A stretch of 64,000 nucleotides of DNA from Oncomelania hupensis (lineage: Eukaryota > Mollusca > Gastropoda > Littorinimorpha > Pomatiopsidae). Made by a program: the position numbers and the translations under genes. Where the stretch lies: assembly GCA_036898135.1 (NCBI GenBank), contig JBAHVR010000283.1, positions 221,501-285,500 on the forward strand. The letters are read 5' to 3'. Positions 1 to 10,440 of this stretch are shown piece after piece. Positions within the stretch are counted from its first letter, which is position 1, and every line of letters starts with the position of its first letter. The notes below the pieces were generated by a model. It was not told the DNA's origin, made no database searches, and saw only the letters and a list, made by a program, of their open reading frames with translations.

Positions 1-926
1 CGTACTCCATCTTTCTCCGTCCTCATCAACCTTAATGGGTTCGCTCAGTGTCAAACCAGTCAATTCTCGAATAATGTCCTCCCACCTCCTTTTCTGTCTC
101 CCTCTTCTTCTGCCTCCTTGCACTGTGCCTTGCTGGATGGTCTTTGCAAGGCCTGATTATCTGGTGACGTAGCCATACAATCGGAGTTTCCGTCTCTTCA
201 CCACTGTGAGCGAGTCATTATGTTGTCCAATGGCTTGTGTGATGGTCTGGCGGACTTCGTCGTTGGTGATGTGCTGGGTATAGGAAATGCCAAAAAGTCT
301 TCTGTAGCATCTCATCTCCATACTTTGTATTCTTCGTTGTAGCTCTGCTGTGAGGGTCCATGTTTCGCAAGCGTATAGGAAGATGGAGATGACAAGAAAG
401 CGTAGCAGCTTTACCTTGGAATGTAGACTGATGGTCCTGTCTTTCCAAATGGGCTTCAACCTTGTCAGGGCAACAATTGTTTGTGCGATCCTGGAGAGAG
501 CTTCTTGTCGGGACCCATTGTTTGGTATAATGGCTCCTAAATATTTGAAGCTATGCACTGTGTTGAGGGATTGGCCTTGGACTTTGATGTCCGTGTTGAT
601 GCCATTGGTGTTGTTGGTCCTCATTTTGGTCTTCCCTGCACCTATTTCCATTCCAAAGGCTCTGAAGGTGGTGTAACGCCTCTGTACCAGCTGTTCAAGT
701 TCTTGTTCCCAACCAGCCAATCCATCAATGTCATCCGCAAAACGGAGGTTGGAGGTTACGTTACCCCCTATGCTGAATGTCCTGACATGATGCGCTCTAG
801 GAAGATGTTAAAGAGTGTTGGAGAGAGTAGGTATCCATGACGCACACCGATTGTTGTTCTGAACCAGTTTCCGATGGCGCTGTTGTGGAGGACTGCACTG
901 GTAGCCTTGTCATACAGGCTTTTGAT
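1..926 (-). pseudogene. RTE-type LINE, 3' part of a decayed copy (RT C-terminal region)
   Basis: Minus-strand translation matches the C-terminal half of the intact RTE protein at 5350-8418 almost residue for residue: the NTVHSFKYLGAI block, the LYACETWTLTA block and the YTQHITNDEVRQTITQAIG block are all present. The element runs off the left edge of the window, so its 3' tail is not seen. The longest open stretch is 157-720. There are frameshifts near 720 and 770, where the equivalent of the FADD catalytic block lies. At 926 homology stops abruptly in the middle of the RT and resumes at 1850, so the copy is split by an insertion. A non-functional relic of a retrotransposon reverse transcriptase. 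Confidence 0.9.
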
Positions 927-1849
927 TATAAAGATGTAAAGAAGTAAATATAGAAAGAGATAAACAAACACTATATAAACAAAACACTACACTATAAAGT
1001 TGTCAGACAAGAAAGACAATACCCCTCGTTCTCTCGCGCAACTTACAGTTTACATACCCGAGTCCAGTCCGATTAACATTTATACACTTAACTTAGGAAA
1101 TAAACAAAGTCCGTAAATCCGTTCAGGTTTAATGGTCTCCCACTTAACCAATGATAATCCTCATCACAAACTGTACAACCACAACAATACAGGTAACACG
1201 AACAGGACAGACAAGTGGGTCACATGATAAAGTACTTAGCTCTCTTTCTTGTAGCTCTCATCGCCTGTGCTCTCTCAAATCGTCAATCCACTCTCCAGTT
1301 CTCTCCTTCTCTCAATCCTCACCGCCGCCTTCTAACTCTCTAGCTGTCTTATCTCATCTTCTTCTTTCACCTTCATCTATTTCTCTTTTCAACTGTCGTT
1401 TTCTTCGTCTGCTCCTCCTCTACCTTACTCAATTCCTCATCGCTCCATTCCTTCTCAACACCTCACAGCTTCATTTCTTCTCAATACCTAACAGCTCCAT
1501 TTCTTCTCAGCTGTATTCTCAAGATGTAGCTCCTCCTCAGCTACACACCAACTGCAGACACACGATCACCTGCTTCGACAGCTATAGTCCAATTCATTAT
1601 AATTATTTTCTTTCAAGAACTACTGTGTGAGTACAACACACGTCACGTGACTACACAGATCCACTACGTACATACAGACAAACAAACATAGAACATAGAA
1701 CAGCACGAACACGAAAATCCATAATCCATTTGTAGCCTACTCTAAGCCTAATAATAATTATCAATGACGCTTATTTATAAAATTAGTGTTTTTCATCCAG
1801 GATACAAAGACAACATATTCAGGTAATATAGAACTTCTTTCTGTGACAA
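927..1849. mobile_element. 923 bp unidentified insertion inside the RTE copy
   Basis: The flanking RTE reading resumes exactly where it stopped (EVI before, KSLYDK after in the intact copy), so this block is a clean insertion. The tetranucleotide TGAT occurs on both sides (923-926 and 1850-1853), while the intact element has one TGAT at this position, consistent with a 4 bp target duplication. I see no terminal inverted repeat, no TG...CA LTR ends and no convincing coding sequence; the plus-strand ORF at 1151-1630 is low-complexity Ser/Leu/Pro from CT-rich DNA. Could be a nonautonomous DNA element or a solo terminal repeat of an unrecognised family. Confidence 0.6.
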
Positions 1850-2215
1850 TGATAACTTCAATAATTTTAGGGCTAATGTTGTACACTCTCATGGTTGCCA
1901 TCGGAGCTGCATGCCAGACTCGGTCAAACGCTTTCTTGAAGTCTACAAAAACATGATATAGATGTTGTTGGTGCTGTAGGTATTTCTCGCAGAATATTCT
2001 GAGGTTGAAAATCTGTTCAGTGGCACTTCGCCCTGCCCTGAATCCTGCTTGTTCTTCAGCTATGATTTGTTCACCTTGTGGTTTCAATCTGTTGAGTATT
2101 ATTTTCAGGAGAACCTTGCTGGGAGGGCTGATGAGGCTGATGATATGGTAATTTTCACATTCCTGAAGGTTACCCTTTTTGGGAAGATTGATGATAAGCG
2201 ACTGTAATTTCATGA
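1850..2215 (-). pseudogene. RTE-type LINE, 5' part of the split copy (RT core)
   Basis: Continues the copy at 1-926. The minus-strand reading carries the RT blocks LPKKGNLQECENY, the EEQAGFRAGRSATEQIFNLR motif and the motif A region FVDFKKAFDRVWHAA, with catalytic Asp present. The copy starts at about 2215, just upstream of the LPKKGN block, so the endonuclease domain and 5' end are missing. This is the usual 5' truncation of target-primed reverse transcription. Substitutions relative to the intact copy (GF-M to GF-R, ALW to APM) are modest. Confidence 0.9.
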
Positions 2216-2224
2216 AGTTGTTCG

Positions 2225-2935
2225 TTTCACCACCTGGTGCAAAGTGATTTACTTGGACCTAAATGTCAAAAAGACTAAAGAAATGCGTATAGATTTCCCT
2301 AGAGGACCAGCTGTCATTCGGTGTGAAAGTTGAGCGTGTGAGTGAGTATAAATACCGTGGAACTGTACTGGATAACAACTTAACTTGTTATTCAAATACT
2401 GCTGTAATCCCCAAGAAATGTCAGTCAAGATTATACTGCCTACAGAAACTCCTTCTCTCAATCCTCCAGTCAACTGGGAACTGTACTGGATAACAACTTA
2501 ACTTGTTATTCAAATACTGCTGTAATCCCCAAGAAATGTCAGTCAAGATTATACTGCCTACAGAAACTCCGTTCCTTAGGCGTCAGTCAGCTTGTTTTGT
2601 GTACATTTTACATATGTTTTATTGAATCTGTTTTAACATTTGGCTTTTTCTGCTGGTATGGAGGTCTAAATGTGAAGAACAAGAATGTGCTTGACAGAGT
2701 GATGAAAGTGTTCTGGAAAGTGATTGGAGAAAAACAGAAGAGTCTGACTGAGTTGTATTAATGCCGTGCAATGCGAAAGGCTACAGAGATTGCGAGAGAC
2801 ACCACACAAATCCTTGCAAAGCATTATACACTTTTGCAATCTGCTCGCGTTTTCGAGTGCCTAAATTTTCCACTGTTAGAACCAGATGCAGCTTTGTACC
2901 AAAGTCGATCGAACTTCTGAATAAGTATAAATAAT
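2225..2935 (+). pseudogene. LINE RT C-terminal fragment, Rex/L2/CR1-like type
   Basis: Plus-strand translation, with frame changes, reads LNVKKTKEMRIDF, then EYKYRGTVLDNNL, then KKCQSRLYCLQKLRSLG, then FIESVLTFGFFCWYGG, and ends around KATEIARDTTQILAKHY. This succession is typical of the region after the catalytic YADD block in Rex/L2/CR1-type elements of animals. There is an in-frame stop after SLTELY and a local duplication at 2359-2570 that breaks the frame. The family is not the RTE family of its neighbours. Assignment to a precise clade is uncertain. Confidence 0.75.
2359..2570 (+). repeat. 94 bp direct duplication inside the LINE fragment
   Basis: The block 2359-2452 is repeated at 2477-2570 (period 118 bp, 24 bp spacer). 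The copies look identical, so the duplication arose after the LINE fragment had inserted and decayed. Confidence 0.9.
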
Positions 2936-4389
2936 CTGTGACGGTGTGTGTGGAGGTGTAGGTGTGAAAGTGTGTGTAAGAAAAAGAGAGTGCCTTTATT
3001 TATACTATTTCTTTTAATCATTTAATCACTTGTGGTGCTATTTTGTGCAATGACAGCTGTTATGTAGGTTTGTAAAATATAAGTCTTTGCTTGTGTAGTT
3101 ATCTCTGTGATTAGAATTGACTTGTATGATATATACATTTAAAAATACAGTATGAATGTTCTTTTCTTTTAATGTAATTAACTTTTTAACCTGTTATCTG
3201 TACATTAATATATGCGAGAAGGAAAATTATATATAGATGTCCAGTAAGAATGTGTAAGGCACAGGTATTATGTTTTCTTTTTATTGATTGATTTCACTGC
3301 CTGCAAAACAGGTCTTAATTTCTCAGCGTGAGATAATAAGGTTTTCTTGTATCTTGTCTTGTATCTTGGGGTCAAGATCATCTCAAGGTCAAGAGCACAG
3401 AAAGATCAAAGTCGGTTTACTTTGAATGCCACCGTTTCAATTTTTTTTTCTGGGCACTCATTTTCATGTTAAACACTGCGAGTTCTTTAAGGAGCATGTG
3501 AATCATATGGGCATTGCCTTTCTAGTCTATTCTGCTTTCCGTTTCGTTTCTAGCCTAAGAATACAGAAAAGTGAAACATGGAGGAAAAAACAAAATCTTA
3601 TGGTAACTCAAACTATATAAATACGTATATGTCACAACAACTCGAGGCATCGCCGAAACAGCCTGAAAACTGTACAGAACGTACAGCGTAATATATGTAA
3701 GCATGACAAATCAAATCACGATTGTAGACTAGAACACTCGCAGGAATAAGTGTTCCAATAATTAACCATTAATTTACTTATTAATAAATCATGGAGAGAT
3801 CAACCAATGTGCATGAAAACTGCCATTACAATGCTTTTACATTGGAACATGATTAAAATCGTCCATCGTTTTACAAATAACACAAAAAAGATTAAATTCA
3901 TCTTTTTATTTGGAAGGGACGTGTTGGAAACTTTCGTTATGTTATGGATGGCGGAGAAAATTGTTGGAAACGATGGAAGCGGCTTTCACGGAAAGCACTG
4001 CAGTTTGTTTGTTGGTTTGTTTGTTTGTTTTTAAAGAATTCTAACACAATCAACTCTTTAAGAAGCCACTTATTTCCTACACCTTCTGTGAAACTGTAAA
4101 CCAAAAAGGAAAATTAGATAGATATTCAATGTTTAAAGGGCCCAGCGGAATGCCAAGAGCCGAATCAGGACCACAGCAAAAAAAAAAGAAAAAAGAAAAA
4201 CAACTGCAAGAGGAATAACGTCGTATGTATCTAACTGTCCACAAGCATCATTTAACTTCCATTTTGTTGATCCGTGCTTTGAGGTCCAATGCCACAATAA
4301 TGACATTAATACCCACATACCTCGTGACCTTAATGTCCAATACCATTAAACTGGTTCACACAATAATGAACTAATAATAATGAATAATA
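2936..4389. other. AT-rich stretch without a recognisable gene
   Basis: No convincing coding sequence on either strand. The start may be the 3' untranslated end of the LINE fragment before it (GTGTG-rich, then AT-rich). Open frames at 3426-3620, 3807-4034 and 4133-4318 are short and resemble nothing. A short (TTTG)n run lies at about 4010-4030. Confidence 0.5.
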
Positions 4390-4406
4390 TTAACAACAAC
4401 AACAAC

Positions 4407-4460
<54 letters not shown>

Positions 4461-4461
4461 T
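4390..4461. repeat. (CAA)n/(TAA)n microsatellite
   Basis: A short CAA run passes into about 20 TAA/AAT trinucleotides. Minus-strand translation gives a meaningless poly-Tyr run. Confidence 0.95.
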
Positions 4462-4617
4462 GAAGTAGTCTCTAAAATTAATCAGTGTTTGTAATTCTAC
4501 AAACAGAATTGACTTTGCATTAGTGGCTATTGCTTGTTTACCCCGGTAACGAGTTTTATTGTATTGGTGTTTTTCATCAATTATGTTTAAGTGACAGATG
4601 CTGCTCATAATTTCCCC

Positions 4618-5067
4618 TGTAATGCTGGAGGACACATAAAGACCTGTAATGCTGGAGGACACATAAAGACCTGTAATTCTGGAGGACACATAAAGACCTA
4701 TAATTCTGGAGGACACATAAAGACCTGTAATGCTGGAGGACACATAAAGACCTGTAATGCTGGAGGACACATAAAGACCTGTAATGCTGGAGGACACATA
4801 AAGACCTGTAATTCTGGAGGACACATAAAGACCTGTAATGCTGGAGGACACATGACCTGTAATGTTGGAGGACACATAAAGACCTGTAATTCTGGAGGAC
4901 ACATGACCTGTAATGTTGGAGGACACATAAAGACCTGTAATGCTGGAGGACACATGACCTGTAATGCTGGAGGACACATAAATACCTGTAATGCTGGAGG
5001 ACACATAAAGACCTGTAATGCTGGAGGACACATAAAGACCTGTAGTTCTGGAGGACACATAAAGATC
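4618..5067 (+). repeat. 27 bp minisatellite, 17 units
   Basis: Unit consensus TGTAATGCTGGAGGACACAT followed by AAAGACC. Seventeen units can be counted: fourteen of 27 bp and three of 24 bp (units 9, 11 and 13) that lack an AAA-type triplet. Variants at unit position 8 (G, T) mix along the array. Because unit lengths are multiples of three, open frames of up to 286 codons cross the array on both strands; these are repeat artefacts, not genes. Confidence 0.97.
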
Positions 5068-5338
5068 TGTATCTGTATAATTATATTGTCGTTGGATGTT
5101 TTCCCCTGTACAAAATAATATACAATACAATACACTACCACACATCTTTAGTGCCACAATATATTGTAACAGACTTTCTCCTACAACACCATTGGCGTTT
5201 TTACACACTTTACATTGCTTAATCGACATTATCAAAAGGTTATTGAACACTCACGCACCCACGCACTCACACATACACTCATTCACTCACACACGCACAC
5301 ACACAAACACGCACACGTTTGTTCACCTGTGGATTAAT

Positions 5339-8300
5339 CCTATCCTATCCTATCCTGTCCCATAACCCGAAGGTCGTAGGGGCACCACAGATGATCGCTT
5401 AACCAGCATACTCCATCTTTCTCTGTCCTCAGCAGCCCTCATGGCTTCGCTCAGTGTCAAACCAGTCCATTCTCGAATGTTGTCCTCCCACCTCTTTTTC
5501 GGTCTCCCCCTTCTTCTACCTCCTTGCACTGTGCCTTGCAGAATGGTCTTTGCAAGGCCTGATGATCTGGTGACGTGGCCATACCATCGGAGTTTCCGTT
5601 TCTTCACCACTGTGAGCAGGTCATCGTGTTGTCCAATGGCTTGTGTGATGGTCTGTCGGACTTCAACGTTGGTGATGTGTTGGGTATAGGAAATGCACAG
5701 AAGTCTTCTGTAGCACCTCATCTCCATGCTTTGTATTCTTCGTTGGAGATCTGCTGTGAGGGTCCATGCTTCGCAAGCATATAGGAAGATGGAGATGACC
5801 AGAGATCGCAGCAGTCTTACTTTGGAATGTAGACTGATGGTTCTGTCTTTCCAAATGGGCTTCAACCTTGTCAGGGCAGCAGTTGTTTGTGCGATCCTGG
5901 AGAGGACTTCCTGTCGAGACCCATTGTCTGACACAATGGCTCCTAAATATTTGAAGCTGTGCACTGTGTTGAGGGATTGGCCTTGTACTTTGATGTCCGT
6001 GTTGATGCCATTGGTGTTGTTGGTCATCATTTTGGTCTTCTCTGCACTTATTTCCATTCCATAAGCTCTGGAGGTGGTGTCAAGCCTCTGTACAAGCTGT
6101 TCAAGTTCTTGTTCCTCTCCAGCCAATCCATCAATATCATCCGCAAAACGAAGATTGGAGATTGCTCTGCCCCCTATGCTGACTGTGCCTTCGTGATCTG
6201 CAAGAGCATCTGACATGATGCGCTCTAGGAAGATGTTGAAGAGTGTTGGAGAGAGTAGGCATCCTTGACGCACACCGATTGTTGTTCTGAACCAGTTCCC
6301 GATGACGCTGTTATGGAGGACTGCACTGGTAGCCTTGTCATACAGGCTTTTGATGACTTCTATGATTTTAGGGCTGATGTTGTACACTTTCATGGTTGCC
6401 CATAGAGCTGCATGCCAGACTCGGTCAAATGCCTTCTTGAAGTCTATGAACACATGATATAGATGTTGTTGGTGCTGTAGGTATTTCTCACAGATTATTC
6501 TGAGGTTGAAAATCTGTTCAGTGGTACTTCGCCCTGCCATGAATCCTGCTTGTTCTTCAGCTATGATTTGTTCAGCTTGTGGTTTCAACCTGTTGAGTAT
6601 TATTTTCAGGAGGACCTTGCTGGGATGGCTGATGAGGCTGATGGTGCGGTAATTTTCACACTCCTGAAGGTTACCTTTTTTAGGAAGAGTGATGACAAGC
6701 GACTGGGTCCATGGTGTAGGCCATTCCCCATTCTGCCAGATCTTGTTACAGATAGTGGTGAGAGCATCAGTCATCGCTTCTCCTCCTGCTTGTAGCAGTT
6801 CCGCTGGTATGTTGTCCACTCCCGCTGACTTCCCTTTCTTCAGCGATTGCACTGCTGCCTCAACTTCTTCCCGGAGAATTGGGAGGATTTCTTCTTCTTC
6901 TCTGCTCTCGGGACATGCTAGAACTGATGGGTCTCCATTTGGTGTATGGTTGTAAAGGTCAGAGCAGTACTCTGTCCATCTGTCCAAGACTTCTTGTTCT
7001 TCTGTAAGGCAAATGCCAGACTTGCTTTGGATAGTGGAGACTTTGGGCTGTTTAACACTTGTCAGCCGCTTCACAGTCTGGTAGGCCTTCTTGCTGTTGT
7101 TCTTGTTCAGATTGTTCTCTATTTCCTGGCATTGATCTTCTATCCAGTTCTCCTTTGCTGTGCGCATGCCTTTTCGGATGTCATTGTTGATTTTTCGGTA
7201 GACATCAGCTCCCTGTGAGGTGTTCTTTTTCTTTTTTAACTCTCTTCGTTTGTCACACAGATCCAAAAGTTCAGGTGTGATCCACGGCTTCTTCTTTGGT
7301 CGGTGCTTGCCAAGGATCTCAGTGGCGGCATCTGTTACAGCTGAGTTGAAGGTATTGGTCATGGTGTTGACATCTACTTCGCCTGCCCCAAAAATAAGCA
7401 GTGGTGCAAATTTCCCTCCAATTGTGGCCTGAAATATTTTTGCCACCTCCGGGTCTTGCAGTTTGTCCAGGTCGAACTTCAGCCTAGTGCACTTTGCTGT
7501 ATTTACTCTCTTCAAATGGAGCCGGAAAGACATCATCACGAGATCGTGGTCACTTCCAATGTCTGCTCCTGGAAAAGTGCGTGTCCTGCCAATGTTGATG
7601 CTTGATCTGAAGCGTTTCTTGACCATGATGTAGTCGATCTGGTTGTGATGTTCCCCGCCGGGACTGTGCCATGTCCATCGTCTGGATTTTTTGTGGAGAC
7701 CAAGCGTGTTTGCCAGTACCAGATTGTTGTATCTGGCAAACTCCAATAGCCTCAGACCCCTGTCATTTGTCTCGTTGTTGCAGTGGGGTCCGCATGTGTC
7801 TCCCCAGTTGCGGTGCGCATCTTGGCCAACCTTGGCATTCCAGTCGCCTTGCACTATGACTATGTCCTTCTTCGGCACTTGGTCAAGGACCGCCTGTATA
7901 TTTTCATAAAAATCCTCCACTTCGCTGTCTTCATAGTCTGATGTTGGGGCATAGGCCTGGATGATGGTAATGTTGAAAGGGGTTGCTCTCAGACGGATGG
8001 TAATGAGTCTACTGGAGACTGGGCGGCAACCCATGACAGTGGCTAGAATGTTCTTGTGGACCAAGAATCCAACGCCGTGTTCGTGCCTGTCATCTCTACC
8101 GCTGAAATAGAGCTTGTGGCCTTTGTCAGTCGTTGTTTCACCTAGGCCTTTCCAGCGCAGTTCGCTGATACCTAGAACGTTCCATCGATAGTGGTCCAGC
8201 TCGTGGGCCAGTTCTTCTAATTTTCCTTCCGCAGTTAGGGTCCTGACGTTCCAGGTTCCTATGACGATGTTGTTTCTCGTGCGGATCTTGCTATATTGTC

Positions 8301-8693
8301 CATCAGTAGCATACTTAACACCTCCGTCCTGGTGGCCAACGGAAGGCGCGGTCCTTGTGCCGGGTGACGGCCCGGGCGACGACCGATCCGGTATGGAATT
8401 AGTGGATTGTGTCATCATGTAGTGTGTCTTGGGCAAAAAAGACCTGGCAGGGCCCAATCCTCTCCAGGCTGTTGGCCACAGCCGAAATCCACGAATACAG
8501 TGTGGCTCGCCTTGGCCCTGAGCACGTGGTCGTTGAACCTGTAGTAACGTGAGGTTCCTCCGCCCTGGCCGGTGACTTCTGTGTAGAAGACTTTCGCCCA
8601 GTGATGCCGTGCTAACATCACCCCTGTTAGTCGCCTCTTACGACACGCCGGGAAACGTTGGGTCTATTCTATTTGCCCGAACCCACAGAGCAA
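5339..8693 (-). mobile_element. Full-length RTE-type non-LTR retrotransposon
   Basis: A complete insertion of 3355 bp bounded by an 11 bp direct repeat TGTGGATTAAT at 5328-5338 and 8694-8704. Read on the minus strand it has a short 5' leader (8419-8693) carrying the motif GTCGTAAGAGGCGACTAA near 8630, one ORF with endonuclease and RT, essentially no 3' UTR, and a 3' tail of GGATA repeats. Single ORF, short tandem-repeat tail and minimal UTR are typical of the RTE clade. The same family contributes fragments at 1-2215, 8742-8840, 19624-20419, 44861-45553 and 62429-63449. The perfect TSD and open ORF make it the youngest copy here. Confidence 0.95.
5350..8418 (-). CDS. RTE ORF: APE-type endonuclease plus reverse transcriptase, intact
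   Basis: A 1022-residue protein from the first ATG at 8418; the frame stays open 13 codons further upstream, to a TTG at 8457. The N-terminal third is an apurinic-type endonuclease that nicks target DNA: IGTWNVRTL, ISELRWKG (metal-binding Glu), IIQAYAPTSD, IVQGDWNAKVG, NQIDYIMVKKR and IGSDHDLVMM are all present. The RT follows: GKSAGVDNIPAELL, LPKKGNLQECENYRTISLIS, EEQAGFMAGRSTTEQI, motif A FIDFKKAFDRVW, motif B RQGCLLSPTLFNIFLE, and catalytic RFADDIDGLA. The C-terminus has a basic GGRRRGRPKKRWEDNIREW segment that may bind nucleic acid. No frame breaks were seen and all catalytic residues are intact. Animal databases often annotate the endonuclease part as craniofacial development protein 2-like, which is a mobile-element label. 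The stop codon lies within the GGATA tail. Confidence 0.95.
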   Translation of the reverse strand: MMTQSTNSIPDRSSPGPSPGTRTAPSVGHQDGGVKYATDGQYSKIRTRNNIVIGTWNVRTLTAEGKLEELAHELDHYRWNVLGISELRWKGLGETTTDKGHKLYFSGRDDRHEHGVGFLVHKNILATVMGCRPVSSRLITIRLRATPFNITIIQAYAPTSDYEDSEVEDFYENIQAVLDQVPKKDIVIVQGDWNAKVGQDAHRNWGDTCGPHCNNETNDRGLRLLEFARYNNLVLANTLGLHKKSRRWTWHSPGGEHHNQIDYIMVKKRFRSSINIGRTRTFPGADIGSDHDLVMMSFRLHLKRVNTAKCTRLKFDLDKLQDPEVAKIFQATIGGKFAPLLIFGAGEVDVNTMTNTFNSAVTDAATEILGKHRPKKKPWITPELLDLCDKRRELKKKKNTSQGADVYRKINNDIRKGMRTAKENWIEDQCQEIENNLNKNNSKKAYQTVKRLTSVKQPKVSTIQSKSGICLTEEQEVLDRWTEYCSDLYNHTPNGDPSVLACPESREEEEILPILREEVEAAVQSLKKGKSAGVDNIPAELLQAGGEAMTDALTTICNKIWQNGEWPTPWTQSLVITLPKKGNLQECENYRTISLISHPSKVLLKIILNRLKPQAEQIIAEEQAGFMAGRSTTEQIFNLRIICEKYLQHQQHLYHVFIDFKKAFDRVWHAALWATMKVYNISPKIIEVIKSLYDKATSAVLHNSVIGNWFRTTIGVRQGCLLSPTLFNIFLERIMSDALADHEGTVSIGGRAISNLRFADDIDGLAGEEQELEQLVQRLDTTSRAYGMEISAEKTKMMTNNTNGINTDIKVQGQSLNTVHSFKYLGAIVSDNGSRQEVLSRIAQTTAALTRLKPIWKDRTISLHSKVRLLRSLVISIFLYACEAWTLTADLQRRIQSMEMRCYRRLLCISYTQHITNVEVRQTITQAIGQHDDLLTVVKKRKLRWYGHVTRSSGLAKTILQGTVQGGRRRGRPKKRWEDNIREWTGLTLSEAMRAAEDRERWSMLVKRSSVVPLRPSGYGTG

Positions 8694-8741
8694 TGTGGAT
8701 TAATATGAAATATAAATTCAAATCCTAATTCTTTTGTGTCA

Positions 8742-8840
8742 ACCTTATGGTTGAGGACAGAGAAAGATGAAGTACGCTGTTTAAACGATCATCTGTGGTG
8801 CCCCAACGACTTTCGAGTTACGGGATAGGATAAAATAGGA
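8742..8840 (+). pseudogene. RTE 3' end fragment, opposite orientation
   Basis: About 100 bp matching the last codons and tail of the RTE element in plus orientation (GAGGACAGAGAAAGATG, then the CGATCATCTGTGGTGCCCC block, then GGGATAGGATA). It lies 38 bp beyond the right TSD of the full-length copy, pointing away from it. A severely 5'-truncated insertion. Confidence 0.85.
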
Positions 8841-10440
8841 CTTATAAGCTGATATTCTCTATTCATGCCCCTGTTTTTCCGCCTACTTGTTTTAAGAGTA
8901 ATTGCTCCATTCATTTCAAATTATTAAAAATAAATCTGTTAATCTTAAACTCTTATTTTCAAACTTCCAAAACTGTGAATATTTTGATACCATTCGCCTA
9001 TTATTAATGCTATTACTTCTTATTCTTCTTTCTATCTTTTTCTTTCTTTCTTGAAGTTCTGTTGGGAAGTATTGTTTTGTAGTAAGCTTATCTTGTGTTT
9101 TGTCAGTATAAAGAAGAGCTTAGCTCAAACATTTGCATCATATCATTTTTGCCTTTAAAAAAAAAATCGTAATTAGCATTCCTTTAGCTTATCATGCACA
9201 CATGTGTTTCTTATTATTTTTAATGGCTGCATAGACGATGGTACTTTTGTAGAATTCACGGCGAGAGCTTGAATGAATGTGCTTTGAAGAGGCAAACATA
9301 TCGTAACAAATCAATCGTTTGATGTGTGGATATGCAGACAAAAAAAAAGAAGGTTGATTTTTTTTAAATTGCAGACCCTGTGCAACTTGTTCTAGGGTAA
9401 AATTGTGATTTGTTTTTGTGCGTTGGGTTAGGAACGAAAGAAGAACAATAATAAAGCAGAAGAAGGCAGAGAAAGACTGAAGGAACAAAGAAGGATTTGA
9501 AACATCACAAAACAGCGCCGTGTTTCTTTGCACAAAACTTTGTTGTTTGCAAACTGCTAGGGACATGCAGTCAAGAGGTGACATATTATATTTGCATAGA
9601 AAGGAGGCAATCCATGAAACCCCACCATTCAACTCAACAGTTTAAAATAGGCCTATTCGACCATGCTATAGAGCGTACGTACTCTAATAATACAATATTC
9701 TAAGGCCGCAAACGTTATGCTAAGTAAAATTTCAAAAGAAAAAGAAACAAAAATACAGGGAGAAATAATGTAGTCAATATCAACACAGGCCTTAAGTACA
9801 TTTTATCCTTTATTTTCGATTTTATAACATGTATTCCAATGCACAAATACCCTACACTACAGTCCATCTTCACCCAACACCACCCAGCACCACCGCGCTC
9901 ACGAACGCAACGACACACAACCGATAAATTGGATATTTAGTGTGGGAAGCGGTCAACACACAACAAATAACGACAAGAATCCAAGGAATCGTACGCGGAC
10001 TCCTCCAGCCCTGGACAGGCTGCAATGTCAGTCACACAGGCGCGACTCTCTTTCCTAGAGAGAAAAGCTACCCGAACAACAACAGACAAACAAACCCTCT
10101 GTTCCCTTCAGTGGTCAATGTTCGAATGCCACCCGCTATAATAACACGCCGATACACAGCTCATTGCAAAAAAGTGAAAATGCACTTGATTGTGGCTTAA
10201 CACAAAACTAGCTGGCGTAATGCAGTACCCACTACATAGGCACACTACACGCTCATCTATCTTTTCCATCTACCCAAATAGCCAAACGTGTTAAACTTGT
10301 ATTGCTGTGTTTGCGTCTGCGTGTGCATGCGCTTGCAGTCATGTAGCCTATAAGTGAATTAAAAAAAAAATACTGTTTGTGACATCTATAACCCTATCCG
10401 CACACAGACCGGGCTAAACATATAAATGCATTAAGGTTAG
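8841..10440. other. No recognisable gene or element
   Basis: AT-rich, with scattered poly-A and poly-T runs. The longest frame (9192-9632, minus, 146 codons) is low-complexity, hydrophobic in the middle and resembles nothing; I do not regard it as a gene. Confidence 0.5.

Noticed and set aside
1151..1630. 159-codon plus-strand Ser/Leu-rich frame
   Set aside because: CT-rich DNA inside the 923 bp insertion; no recognisable motif.
4390..5250. 286-codon minus-strand frame and 175-codon plus-strand frame over 4.4-5.2 kb
   Set aside because: Translation of a 27/24 bp minisatellite and a trinucleotide run; open on both strands because unit lengths are multiples of three.
5441..7909. Many 60-110 codon plus-strand frames
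   Set aside because: Shadows of the minus-strand RTE ORF.
9192..9632. 146-codon minus-strand frame
   Set aside because: No domain, AT-driven composition, no splice or polyadenylation context; chance frame.
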